Below, piece after piece: positions 33,576-41,705 of a stretch of 54,531 nt of DNA. Every line of letters starts with the position of its first letter. The first letter of the stretch is position 1. Under the pieces are notes generated by a model that made no database searches, was not told the DNA's origin, and worked only from the letters and a program-made list of their open reading frames with translations. The stretch is from an uncultured Oscillospiraceae bacterium (lineage in GTDB: Bacteria > Bacillota > Clostridia > Oscillospirales > Oscillospiraceae), in contig CALWYB010000012.1 of NCBI GenBank assembly GCA_944385665.1, forward strand, positions 1 through 54,531, read 5' to 3'. A program made the translations under genes and the position numbers.

Positions 33576-34189
33576 TCCGAAAGAAAGAAAAAGGGCAGCT
33601 CATCGTCCTGTCCGGCCCCTCCGGGGTGGGCAAGAGCACGGTGATTGCCGAGCTGCTCAGCCAGCGCAGCGACATCTATTTCTCCGTCTCCTACACCACC
33701 CGGCAGCCCCGGGTGGGGGAGCAGAACGGAGTGAACTACAACTTCGTCTCCCGGGAGGAGTTTGAGGGCATGATCGCGCGGGACGAGCTGCTGGAGTATG
33801 CCGAGTATGTGAACAACTACTACGGCACCTCTCTGAAGCTCATCCGGGACAAATTGGAGGCGGGCATTGACGTGCTGCTGGACATCGAGGTCCAGGGCGC
33901 CGCCAAGGTGCGCTCCCGCTGCCCCGACGCCCTGTTCATTTTCATCATTCCCCCCTCCTTTGAGGAGCTCTCCCGCCGCCTTCACGGCCGTCACACCGAC
34001 AGCGAGGACGTGATCCAGGGGCGGCTGGCCAAGGCCCGTCAGGAGGCCACGGAAATTTCCAAGTACGACTATCTGGTTATCAACGACAAGGTTTCCAACG
34101 CGGTCTCGGAGATCGAGGCCATCCTCACCTCCGCCCAGTGCCGCGTGGAAAACCGGAAATCTATTTATGAAGGAGTTTTTGCGTTATGA
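33572..34189 (+). CDS. gmk: Guanylate kinase
   Basis: 205 residues; phosphorylates GMP to GDP. P-loop [10 protein letters not shown] is at about 12-21, and the GMP-binding residues lie in [17 protein letters not shown]. The lid region contains [16 protein letters not shown] 33572 overlaps the remA stop (ATGA). Its own stop overlaps rpoZ, so remA, gmk and rpoZ form one translationally coupled unit. Confidence 0.95.
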   Translation: MIRKKEKGQLIVLSGPSGVGKSTVIAELLSQRSDIYFSVSYTTRQPRVGEQNGVNYNFVSREEFEGMIARDELLEYAEYVNNYYGTSLKLIRDKLEAGIDVLLDIEVQGAAKVRSRCPDALFIFIIPPSFEELSRRLHGRHTDSEDVIQGRLAKARQEATEISKYDYLVINDKVSNAVSEIEAILTSAQCRVENRKSIYEGVFAL

Positions 34190-34389
34190 TGCTCTATCCT
34201 GCTATGAAGGACCTGCTTAAGAAGGTGCCCAGCCGCTATCAGCTGGTGAATGTGGTGGCCAGCCGGGCCCGTGAGATTGCCAGCGAGGCCGAGATGTCCG
34301 GGGAGCCCCTGGACGAGAAGCCGGTGAGCATTGCCATCCAGGAGGTGGCCGACGGCAAGCTGGACGAGCGGCTCAATCAGGCGGGCTGA
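34186..34389 (+). CDS. rpoZ: RNA polymerase omega subunit
   Basis: 67 residues, the compact Firmicutes omega. Recognisable by PAMKDLLKKVPSRYQLVNVVASRARE and KPVSIAIQEVADGKL. Two adjacent ATGs (34186 and 34189) are possible, both served by AAGGAG near 34170. Overlaps the gmk stop. coaBC, often found between rpoZ and priA, is absent. Confidence 0.92.
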   Translation: MMLYPAMKDLLKKVPSRYQLVNVVASRAREIASEAEMSGEPLDEKPVSIAIQEVADGKLDERLNQAG

Positions 34390-34418
34390 TCTTCGGTCCG
34401 CCCGGAGCGATCATCTGA

Positions 34419-34464
34419 AAAGGGCGGGAGCAATGGACCAGAGCGCGCCGTTGTTCCGCCCTTT
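34419..34464 (+). terminator. Terminator-like hairpin between rpoZ and priA
   Basis: AAAGGGCGG (34419-34427) pairs with CCGCCCTTT (34456-34464); inner bases extend the stem with wobble pairs. Weak U-tract, so partial termination is more likely than a full stop. Confidence 0.4.
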
Positions 34465-34490
34465 CTTAAACGGACAAGGAGGGACGCGAC

Positions 34491-36944
34491 ATGGGGTGCG
34501 TGGTGGCCAAGGTCGCCGTATCCAAGGCGGTCTACGCCATCGACAAGCCCTATGACTACCTGGTCCCCGGTCCCCTGGAGGACCGGCTGGAGCCAGGGAT
34601 GCGGGTGCTGGTGCCCTTTGGGTCGGGTAACCGGGGGTCCGACGGCATCGTGCTGGCCCTGAGCCGTAGGGAGTCGGGGGGCGGCCTGAAGGCCGTCACC
34701 GCCGCCCTGGACCAGGAGCCGGTGCTGGACCACCAGGGCCTCCAGCTGGCCCTTTGGATGCGGGAGCGGTACTTCTGTACCGTCTACGACGCGGTGAAGG
34801 CCATGCTGCCCACCGGGCTCTACTACGCCCTGCGGGACTGCGTGGAGCTGAAGGTGGACCGGGAGGGGGCCTATGAGGCCGCCCAGGGCTCTGCCGCCGC
34901 GGAAAAACTGGTAGAGATGCTGCTGGCCTGGAACGGCCAGGGGGAGCTGGAGCAGATCCGGGCGGGCTTCGGCCCCAAGGACCCAACGCCCGCCATCCGG
35001 TACCTGGTGGAGCGGGGAGCGGCGGAGATCGTCACCAGCGCCCAGCGTGGGGTAGGGGACAAGACGGAGCGGCTGGCCGTGCTGGCCATGCCCTCGGAGG
35101 AGGCCATGGCCCTGGTCACACCCCGGCGAAAGACCGCACCCCTGCGCTACTCGGTCACCGAGCTGCTCTGCCAGCTGGGAGCGGCTAGCACCAAGGAGCT
35201 GTGCTACTTTACCGGGGCCTCTATGAATACCATCAAGTCCCTGCAAAAAAGCGGCATCCTCACCCTGGAGCACCAGGAGGTGTTCCGCCGGGTACAGCTG
35301 GACGACGTGCCCCCCAAGCCGCTTCCCCAGCTCAATGAGGAGCAGCAGGCCGCCCTGGAGGGACTGGACCGGCTGTGCCGGGAGAAAAAGCCCGCCGTGG
35401 CCCTGCTGTACGGGGTGACGGGCAGCGGCAAGACCCAGGTGTATATCCGCCTCATCCAGCAGGTGCTGGACCGGGGGGGCAGCGCCCTGGTGCTGGTGCC
35501 CGAGATCGCCCTGACCCCCCAGCTGCTGCGGGTGTTTGCCGCCCACTTTGGGCAGGAAATTGCGGTCCTTCACAGCTCCCTGCCTGCCGGGGAGCGGTAC
35601 GACGAGTGGAAGCGGGCCCGGCAGGGCAAGGCCCGGGTGGTCATCGGCACCCGGTCGGCGGTGTTCGCCCCCTTGCAGAACCTGTCTCTCCTCATCCTGG
35701 ATGAGGAGCAGGAGGGGAGCTACAAGTCGGAGAACAGCCCTCGCTACCACGCCCGGGACGTGGCCAAGTACCGCTGCGTCCAGGACAACGCCCTGCTGGT
35801 GCTGGGCTCCGCCACGCCTGCGGTGGAGACCATGTACAGCGCCCGGGAGGGGGTCTACCACCAGTTTACCCTCACCCAGCGCTACAATCAAAAGGCCCTG
35901 CCCCAGGTCCACATCGTGGACCTGAAGGAGGAGCTGCGGCAGGGAAATGGGGGAGCCATCAGCGGCCTGCTGGCCCGGGAGATCGGGGACAATCTGACCC
36001 GGGGGGAGCAGACCATCCTGCTCCTCAACCGCCGGGGAGCCAGCCGTATGGTCTCCTGCGGGGAGTGCGGCCAGGTGCCCCAGTGTCCCCGGTGTTCCGT
36101 GAAGCTCACCTACCACTCGGCCAACGGGCGGCTCATGTGCCACTACTGCGGCTACTCCCAGCCCCTGCCTCCCGCCTGTCCCGCCTGCGGCGGGAAGCTC
36201 AACTTCATCGGCGTGGGCACGCAGCGGGTGCAGGAGGAGCTGGAGGAGCGGTTCCCTGGAGTGGAGGTGCTGCGGATGGACTCAGACACCGTCACCGCCG
36301 CCCACTCCCACGAGAAGATTTTAGAGCAGTTCCGCTCCGGCAAGGCGCCCATCCTGTTGGGCACCCAAATGGTGGCCAAGGGGCTGGACTTTGAAAATGT
36401 GACCCTGGTTGGCGTAGTGCTGGCCGACCAGTCCCTGTTTGTGGACGACTTCCGGGCGGGGGAGCGGACCTTCTCCCTGCTCACCCAGGTGGTGGGCCGG
36501 GCGGGCCGGGGGGAGAAGACGGGCCGGGCGGTGATCCAGACCTTTACCCCCGACCACGACGTCATCCGGTTTGCCGCCCGCCAGGACTACGAGCACTTCT
36601 ACCAGCAGGAGATCCAGCTGCGCCGCCTGCGCCGGGAGCCCCCCTTCCGGGACATCTTTGTCCTCACTGCCTCGGGACCGGAGGAGACAGGGATGCTGCG
36701 GTGCTGCGTGAAGCTGCGCCAGACCCTGGAGGGCGCCCTGGGACGGTTTGACCAGGCGTGGGAGCTGCTAGGGCCTGCTCCGGCGGCGGTGGCCAAGGTG
36801 AACAACCGCTACCGCTACCGGCTGACCCTGTCCACCAAGAACTGCCGCCCGGTGCGGGAGCTGCTGGGCCGGCTCATTGCCCAGGCCCATCAGGACCGGG
36901 AAAACCGGGGCATTTCCATCTATGGAGATATGAACCCCTATTAG
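34491..36944 (+). CDS. priA: Primosomal protein N', replication restart helicase
   Basis: 817 residues. N-terminal 3'-end-binding domain (AKVAVSKAVYAIDKPYDYLVP), then helicase with Walker A GVTGSGKTQ, motif II written DEEQ rather than the common DEEH (LILDEEQEGSYKSEN), and an insert with four CxxC pairs for two zinc ions (CGECGQVPQCPRC, then CHYC and CPACGG). Motif VI lies near QVVGRAGRGEKTGRAVIQT. It reloads the replisome at stalled forks. ATG 34491 follows CAAGGAGGGA. Confidence 0.95.
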   Translation: MGCVVAKVAVSKAVYAIDKPYDYLVPGPLEDRLEPGMRVLVPFGSGNRGSDGIVLALSRRESGGGLKAVTAALDQEPVLDHQGLQLALWMRERYFCTVYDAVKAMLPTGLYYALRDCVELKVDREGAYEAAQGSAAAEKLVEMLLAWNGQGELEQIRAGFGPKDPTPAIRYLVERGAAEIVTSAQRGVGDKTERLAVLAMPSEEAMALVTPRRKTAPLRYSVTELLCQLGAASTKELCYFTGASMNTIKSLQKSGILTLEHQEVFRRVQLDDVPPKPLPQLNEEQQAALEGLDRLCREKKPAVALLYGVTGSGKTQVYIRLIQQVLDRGGSALVLVPEIALTPQLLRVFAAHFGQEIAVLHSSLPAGERYDEWKRARQGKARVVIGTRSAVFAPLQNLSLLILDEEQEGSYKSENSPRYHARDVAKYRCVQDNALLVLGSATPAVETMYSAREGVYHQFTLTQRYNQKALPQVHIVDLKEELRQGNGGAISGLLAREIGDNLTRGEQTILLLNRRGASRMVSCGECGQVPQCPRCSVKLTYHSANGRLMCHYCGYSQPLPPACPACGGKLNFIGVGTQRVQEELEERFPGVEVLRMDSDTVTAAHSHEKILEQFRSGKAPILLGTQMVAKGLDFENVTLVGVVLADQSLFVDDFRAGERTFSLLTQVVGRAGRGEKTGRAVIQTFTPDHDVIRFAARQDYEHFYQQEIQLRRLRREPPFRDIFVLTASGPEETGMLRCCVKLRQTLEGALGRFDQAWELLGPAPAAVAKVNNRYRYRLTLSTKNCRPVRELLGRLIAQAHQDRENRGISIYGDMNPY

Positions 36945-36966
36945 GGGAATGCGATAAAGGAGGAAC

Positions 36967-37476
36967 ATGGCTATGGCCGTAAGAGAGATTTTGACCCGGG
37001 GGGAGAGCGCCCTCACCAAGGTGTGCCATCCGGTGACCAAGTTTGACCAGAAACTGTGGGATCTGATCGACGACATGAAGGAGACCCTGGCCGAGGCCGG
37101 GGGCGTGGGCCTGGCTGCCCCTCAGGTGGGCATTCTGCGCCGGGTGGTCATCGTCATCAACGAGGCCGACGAGGTGCTGGAGCTGGTGAACCCGGAGATC
37201 GTGGCCCAGCAGGGGGAGCAGGACGGCCTGGAGGGCTGCCTGTCTGTGCCCGGCCTGTGGGGCTTTGTGAAGCGCCCGGAGTGGGTGAAGGTGAAGGCCC
37301 AGGACCGCTTCGGCAAGGAGTATGAGGCGGAGGGCACCGGTCTCACCGCCCGGTGCTTCTGCCACGAGCTGGCCCACCTGGACGGCCACCTGTACACCGA
37401 ACTCACCGACAAGCTCTACAACAGCGAGGAGCTGGACGAGCTGATGGACCAGCAGGCCCAGGAGGAGCAGGCATGA
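36967..37476 (+). CDS. def: Peptide deformylase
   Basis: 169 residues; removes the formyl group from nascent proteins. All three motifs are visible: GVGLAAPQVG, EGCLSVP with the metal Cys, and CHELAHLDGHLY with the HExxH metal site. AAAGGAGGA precedes ATG 36967 (ATG 36973 is also possible). It overlaps fmt by four bases, pairing the enzymes that remove and add the formyl group. Confidence 0.95.
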   Translation: MAMAVREILTRGESALTKVCHPVTKFDQKLWDLIDDMKETLAEAGGVGLAAPQVGILRRVVIVINEADEVLELVNPEIVAQQGEQDGLEGCLSVPGLWGFVKRPEWVKVKAQDRFGKEYEAEGTGLTARCFCHELAHLDGHLYTELTDKLYNSEELDELMDQQAQEEQA

Positions 37477-38396
37477 GAATCGTCTTTATGGGCACCCCCG
37501 ACTTCGCCGTCCCCTCTCTGGAGGCCCTGGTGGCGGCGGGCCACAACGTGTGCGGGGTGTTCTGCCAGCCGGACAAGCCGGTGGGCCGGCACCAGAACAA
37601 ACTCCAGCCCCCGGCGGTAAAGGTGTGTGCCCAGAGCCACAACATCCCCGTCTTTCAGCCCACCAAGCTGCGGGACGGTACCGCTCTGGCCCAGCTGAAG
37701 GAGCTGGCCCCGGAACTCATCGTGGTGGCGGCCTACGGCCGCATCCTCCCCGACGACATTCTGGCCCTGCCCCCCAAGGGGTGCATCAATGTCCACTCGT
37801 CCCTGCTGCCCAAGTACCGGGGGGCCGCCCCCATCAACTGGGCGGTGGTAAACGGGGAGAAGGAGACCGGGGTGACCATCATGTATATGGCCACTGAGCT
37901 GGACGCAGGGGACATCATCGACCAGGTGAAGACCCCCATCGACCCCGACGAGAATGTGGAGGCGGTCCACGACCGCCTGGCCCAGCTGGGCGGGGAGCTG
38001 CTGGTGAAGGTGGTGGCCGACATTGCCGCCGGCACTGCCAAGCGTACCCCCCAGGACCACAGCCAGGCCACCCTGGCCCCTATGCTCTCCCGGGCCCTCA
38101 GCCCCATCGATTGGAGCCGCAGCGCCAAGGAAATTCACAACCAGGTCCGGGGCCTGACCCCCTGGCCCGCCACCTCTACCGACATTTTGGGGGACACCAT
38201 CAAGGTGTTCGCCGTGGAGGAACCGGGGACGGAGACCAAGAAGGCGCCCGGCACGGTGATCGCCGCCGGAAAGGCGGGAATCGACGTGGCCTGTGGGGAT
38301 GGCAAGGTGATCCGCTTGACCGAGATCCAGGCTCCCGGCTCCCGGCGGATGTCGGCGGCCAACTACCTGGCCGGACATCCGGTGACGGTGGGCTGA
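37473..38396 (+). CDS. fmt: Methionyl-tRNA formyltransferase
   Basis: 307 residues; formylates initiator Met-tRNA using 10-formyl-THF. The N-terminus MRIVFMGTPDFAVPSLEAL, the catalytic INVHSSLLPKYRGAAPINWA and the C-terminal tRNA-binding domain are complete. ATGA overlap with def fixes the start. A 107-base AT-rich gap follows before rsmB and may hold a promoter I could not define. Confidence 0.95.
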   Translation: MRIVFMGTPDFAVPSLEALVAAGHNVCGVFCQPDKPVGRHQNKLQPPAVKVCAQSHNIPVFQPTKLRDGTALAQLKELAPELIVVAAYGRILPDDILALPPKGCINVHSSLLPKYRGAAPINWAVVNGEKETGVTIMYMATELDAGDIIDQVKTPIDPDENVEAVHDRLAQLGGELLVKVVADIAAGTAKRTPQDHSQATLAPMLSRALSPIDWSRSAKEIHNQVRGLTPWPATSTDILGDTIKVFAVEEPGTETKKAPGTVIAAGKAGIDVACGDGKVIRLTEIQAPGSRRMSAANYLAGHPVTVG

Positions 38397-38503
38397 GGCC
38401 GGACCGAATACAGACTGAACTATACTAAACTATTGTGTAAGGTATAAACAATTTACAGATAAGATATTCCAAGGATTTGAGAAAGAGAGAAGGGGCGAGA
38501 GTG

Positions 38504-39841
38504 ATGGATGCACGGGAGGCGGCACTGTTGACGCTGAATACCTGCCACCGGCAGGGAGGCTGGTCGGACGGCGCGCTGAAAAAGCAGCTGGCCGCCGGGG
38601 GACTGGAGGGCCGGGAGGCCGCTCTGGCCACCCAGCTGTGCTTTGGAGTGGTGCAGAATGAGATGCTTCTGGACTTCTACCTCTCCAAGTTCTCCAACAT
38701 CCCCCTGCGGCGCATGGAGAGCAAGGTGGTGCAGGCTCTCCGCCTGGGGCTGTACCAGATGCTCTTTTTGAGCAAAATTCCCCAGAGCGCGGCGGTAAAC
38801 AGCTCGGTGGAGCTCACCCGCACCCACTGCAAGAACCCCCGGGCGCCGGGGATGGTCAACGCCATCCTCCGCAGCATCCAGCGGAATTTGAATCAGCTGC
38901 CCACCATCCCCCAGAACGACCCGGCCCAGTATCTCAGCACCCTATACAGCCACCCGGTATGGCTGGTGGAGCTGCTGCTGCCTCTGCTGGGCAGCGAGGG
39001 GACGGCGGAATTTCTCCAGGCTGATAATAGCCACCCCGCCATCACCGCCATGGTGAACACCACCAAGGCCACCGCCCAGGAGACGGCGGAGCGGCTGGCT
39101 GAGCAGAAGGTGGAGGTCACCCCCCACCCCTGGCTGGAAAACTGTCTCATTCTGAATAAGACGGGCAATCTGGAGCGGCTGGACGCCTATCAGCAGGGTC
39201 TTTTCTACATCCAGGACCCGGCTTCCCGGCTGATGGCCATGGCCTCGGGAGCCGCGCCCGGGATGCGGGTGCTGGACGTGTGCGCCGCCCCCGGCGGCAA
39301 GAGCTTTGCCGCCGCCATCCAGATGGAGAACCAGGGGGAGATTATCTCCTGCGACCTCCATCCCCACAAGAAGAAGCTGATCCAGGCCGGAGCCGACCGG
39401 CTGGGCCTGTCCATCATCACCCCCATGACCGCCGACGGCAAGGTGCGGCGGGAGGAGTGGGAGTCCGCCTTCGATCTGGTGCTGGTGGACGCCCCCTGCT
39501 CCGGTTTGGGTGTCATCCGGAAAAAGCCGGATATCCGCTACAAGGACCCCAAGCCCCTGGAGGGCCTGCCCCAGGTGCAGGAGGCTATTCTGGAAAACGC
39601 CGCGGGCTATGTAAAGCCAAACGGCTTGCTCATGTACTCCACCTGTACCGTTCTGCCCCGAGAGAACCAGGAGGTGGTGGATGCCTTCCTGCAAAAGCAC
39701 CCGGAGTTTGTCCGGGAGGGGTTCATCTTGCCCGGTCCGGCGGGGGAGGTGCCCCAGGGGGAGATCACCCTGTGGCCTCAGGTCCACGGCACCGACGGAT
39801 TCTTCATCTGCAAACTGCGAAAGGGAGGGGAGCCCTCTTGA
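38504..39841 (+). CDS. rsmB: 16S rRNA m5C967 methyltransferase RsmB
   Basis: 445 residues. The N-terminal NusB-like RNA-binding domain (AALLTLNTCHRQGGWSDGAL) is followed by an SAM-dependent methyltransferase: DVCAAPGGKS (SAM), DAPCSGLGVIRKKPD with the release Cys, and YSTCTVLPRENQ with the catalytic Cys. ATG 38504 is chosen over upstream TTG 38477 and GTG 38501 because AAGGGGCGAG is well spaced. The stop overlaps rlmN. Confidence 0.93.
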   Translation: MDAREAALLTLNTCHRQGGWSDGALKKQLAAGGLEGREAALATQLCFGVVQNEMLLDFYLSKFSNIPLRRMESKVVQALRLGLYQMLFLSKIPQSAAVNSSVELTRTHCKNPRAPGMVNAILRSIQRNLNQLPTIPQNDPAQYLSTLYSHPVWLVELLLPLLGSEGTAEFLQADNSHPAITAMVNTTKATAQETAERLAEQKVEVTPHPWLENCLILNKTGNLERLDAYQQGLFYIQDPASRLMAMASGAAPGMRVLDVCAAPGGKSFAAAIQMENQGEIISCDLHPHKKKLIQAGADRLGLSIITPMTADGKVRREEWESAFDLVLVDAPCSGLGVIRKKPDIRYKDPKPLEGLPQVQEAILENAAGYVKPNGLLMYSTCTVLPRENQEVVDAFLQKHPEFVREGFILPGPAGEVPQGEITLWPQVHGTDGFFICKLRKGGEPS

Positions 39842-40914
39842 CCGATATCAAGTCCATGACCCTGGAGGAGCTGACCGCCTGGCTCAAGAGCCAGGGAGAG
39901 CCCGGCTTCCGGGCCAAGCAGATCTTTCGCTGGATCTACCGGGGGGTCACATCCTTTGATGAGATGACCGACCTGTCCAAGTCCCTGCGGGAGAAGCTGA
40001 AGGAGACCTGCTTTCTCACCGTGCCTAAGGTGGCCCGTAAGCAGGTGTCCCAGCTGGACGGTACCATTAAATATCTCTGGGAGCTGGGGGACGGCAACTG
40101 CATCGAGACGGTGCTCATGCGCTATAAGCACGGCAACACCGTCTGCGTCTCCAGCCAGGTGGGTTGCCGTATGGGGTGCGCCTTCTGTGCCTCCACCCTG
40201 GCGGGCAAGGTGCGAAATCTGACCCCCGCGGAGATGGTGGACCAGGTGCTCTTTACCCAGCTGGACAGCGGCGCCCCCATCTCCAACATCGTGCTGATGG
40301 GCATTGGGGAGCCCCTGGACAACTTTGACACGGTGATGAAGTTTCTCACCCTGGTCAACCACCCCGATGGGCTGAATATCGGCATGCGCCACATCTCCCT
40401 GTCCACCTGCGGATTGGTAGATCAAATTGACAAATTGGCCCAACGTGGGTTACAATTAACGTTGTCTGTCTCCCTGCACGCCCCCGATGACGAGACCCGG
40501 TCCAAAATCATGCCGGTGAACCGCGCGGTGGGGGTGGAGCGGCTGATGGACACCTGCCGCCGGTACTTTGAGGTCACCGGGCGGCGGATCTCTTATGAGT
40601 ACGCCATGATCGACGGAGTCAACGACTCCGACCGCCAGGCCGACCTGCTGGCCGGCCTGCTGAAGGGGACGCCGGGGCATGTGAACCTCATCCCCCTCAA
40701 CGACGTGGAGGAGAGCCCCCTGAAGCCCAGCCGCCGGGTGGCGGCCTTCCAAAAACGCCTGGAGCACCACGGCGTCACCGTCACCGTCCGCCGCAGGCTG
40801 GGCAGCGACATTGACGCCTCCTGCGGTCAGCTGCGGCGCAAGGCCATGGGGGAGAAAGCAAGAAAACAGGAAGGCGGTCTCAGGGACGCCGGAAGAAAGG
40901 AAGATGTGCCATGA
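39838..40914 (+). CDS. rlmN: 23S rRNA/tRNA adenine-C2 methyltransferase RlmN
   Basis: 358 residues, radical SAM enzyme that methylates A2503 of 23S rRNA and A37 of some tRNAs. The cluster motif CRMGCAFC is in SSQVGCRMGCAFCAS; the second catalytic Cys lies in DIDASCGQLRRK near the C-terminus. The start is TTG 39838, overlapping the rsmB stop, with GGGAGGGGAG upstream, and gives MTDIKSMTLEELTAWLK. Its end overlaps prpC. Confidence 0.94.
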   Translation: MTDIKSMTLEELTAWLKSQGEPGFRAKQIFRWIYRGVTSFDEMTDLSKSLREKLKETCFLTVPKVARKQVSQLDGTIKYLWELGDGNCIETVLMRYKHGNTVCVSSQVGCRMGCAFCASTLAGKVRNLTPAEMVDQVLFTQLDSGAPISNIVLMGIGEPLDNFDTVMKFLTLVNHPDGLNIGMRHISLSTCGLVDQIDKLAQRGLQLTLSVSLHAPDDETRSKIMPVNRAVGVERLMDTCRRYFEVTGRRISYEYAMIDGVNDSDRQADLLAGLLKGTPGHVNLIPLNDVEESPLKPSRRVAAFQKRLEHHGVTVTVRRRLGSDIDASCGQLRRKAMGEKARKQEGGLRDAGRKEDVP

Positions 40915-41639
40915 ATGTGTGGGGTATCACCGACCGCGGTGTGATCCGGACACAGAATCAGGACGCCTTCGCCCACCAGATCCTGCCCGACGGGCGGGTG
41001 GTGGCCCTGGTGTGCGACGGCATGGGCGGAGCAAAGGCCGGCAATGTGGCCAGTTCCATGGCGGTGGACATCTTCATGCGAGAGTTTTTACAGGACGAGG
41101 GCCGGGTTGGACAGTCCAACCGGAGCCGGATGGAGCGCTCCGCGGCCAGCGCCAACGAGCAGATCTTCCACCGGGCCGTCACCGAGCCCGACTGCGGCGG
41201 CATGGGCACCACCATCGTGGCCGCCCTGGTGGAGGATGGGGAGGCCCTGATCCTCAACGAGGGGGACAGCCGGGCCTACCACCTGTCGGAAGAGAAGGGG
41301 ATCGTCCGGGTGACCCGGGACCACTCCCTGGTGGAGGACCTGGTGCAGCGGGGGGAGCTGACCCCCGACCAGGCCAGAGTCCATCCCCACAAGAACCTGA
41401 TCACCCGCGCTCTGGGTGCAGAGCCGGATCTGCGGGCGGATCTGTTCCTCCAAAAGCTCAGGGAGGGAGATTTTCTGCTGCTGTGCAGCGACGGGCTGAG
41501 CAATGTGGTCTCCGAACAGGAGATTTTGTACGAAGTGATCCATGGGGGCGAGGCGTGCACCTGCTGCCGCCGCCTGCTGGATATCGCCCTGCACCGGGGG
41601 GCGCCGGACAATGTGACGGCGGTGCTGATTCAGTGCTGA
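40911..41639 (+). CDS. prpC: PP2C-type Ser/Thr phosphatase (PrpC/Stp)
   Basis: 242 residues. Metal-binding PP2C motifs are all present: DRGVIRTQNQDAF, CDGMGGAKAGN, NEGDSRAYHLS, CSDGLSN and GAPDNVTAV. It reverses phosphorylation by the adjacent PASTA kinase. ATG 40911 overlaps the rlmN stop, with AAGGAAG upstream. The prpC-prkC-rsgA order matches Bacillus. Confidence 0.93.
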   Translation: MNVWGITDRGVIRTQNQDAFAHQILPDGRVVALVCDGMGGAKAGNVASSMAVDIFMREFLQDEGRVGQSNRSRMERSAASANEQIFHRAVTEPDCGGMGTTIVAALVEDGEALILNEGDSRAYHLSEEKGIVRVTRDHSLVEDLVQRGELTPDQARVHPHKNLITRALGAEPDLRADLFLQKLREGDFLLLCSDGLSNVVSEQEILYEVIHGGEACTCCRRLLDIALHRGAPDNVTAVLIQC

Positions 41640-41705
41640 CGTGTAACGCCCAAACCAGTCAAACCCCAGCCCCACTGGGAAAGCCTACAAAGGAGGATAT
41701 TTACC

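Noticed and set aside
38397-38503. AT-rich gap before rsmB as a promoter
   Set aside because: TATACT and TAAGAT hexamers occur but no -35 at acceptable spacing could be paired with them.
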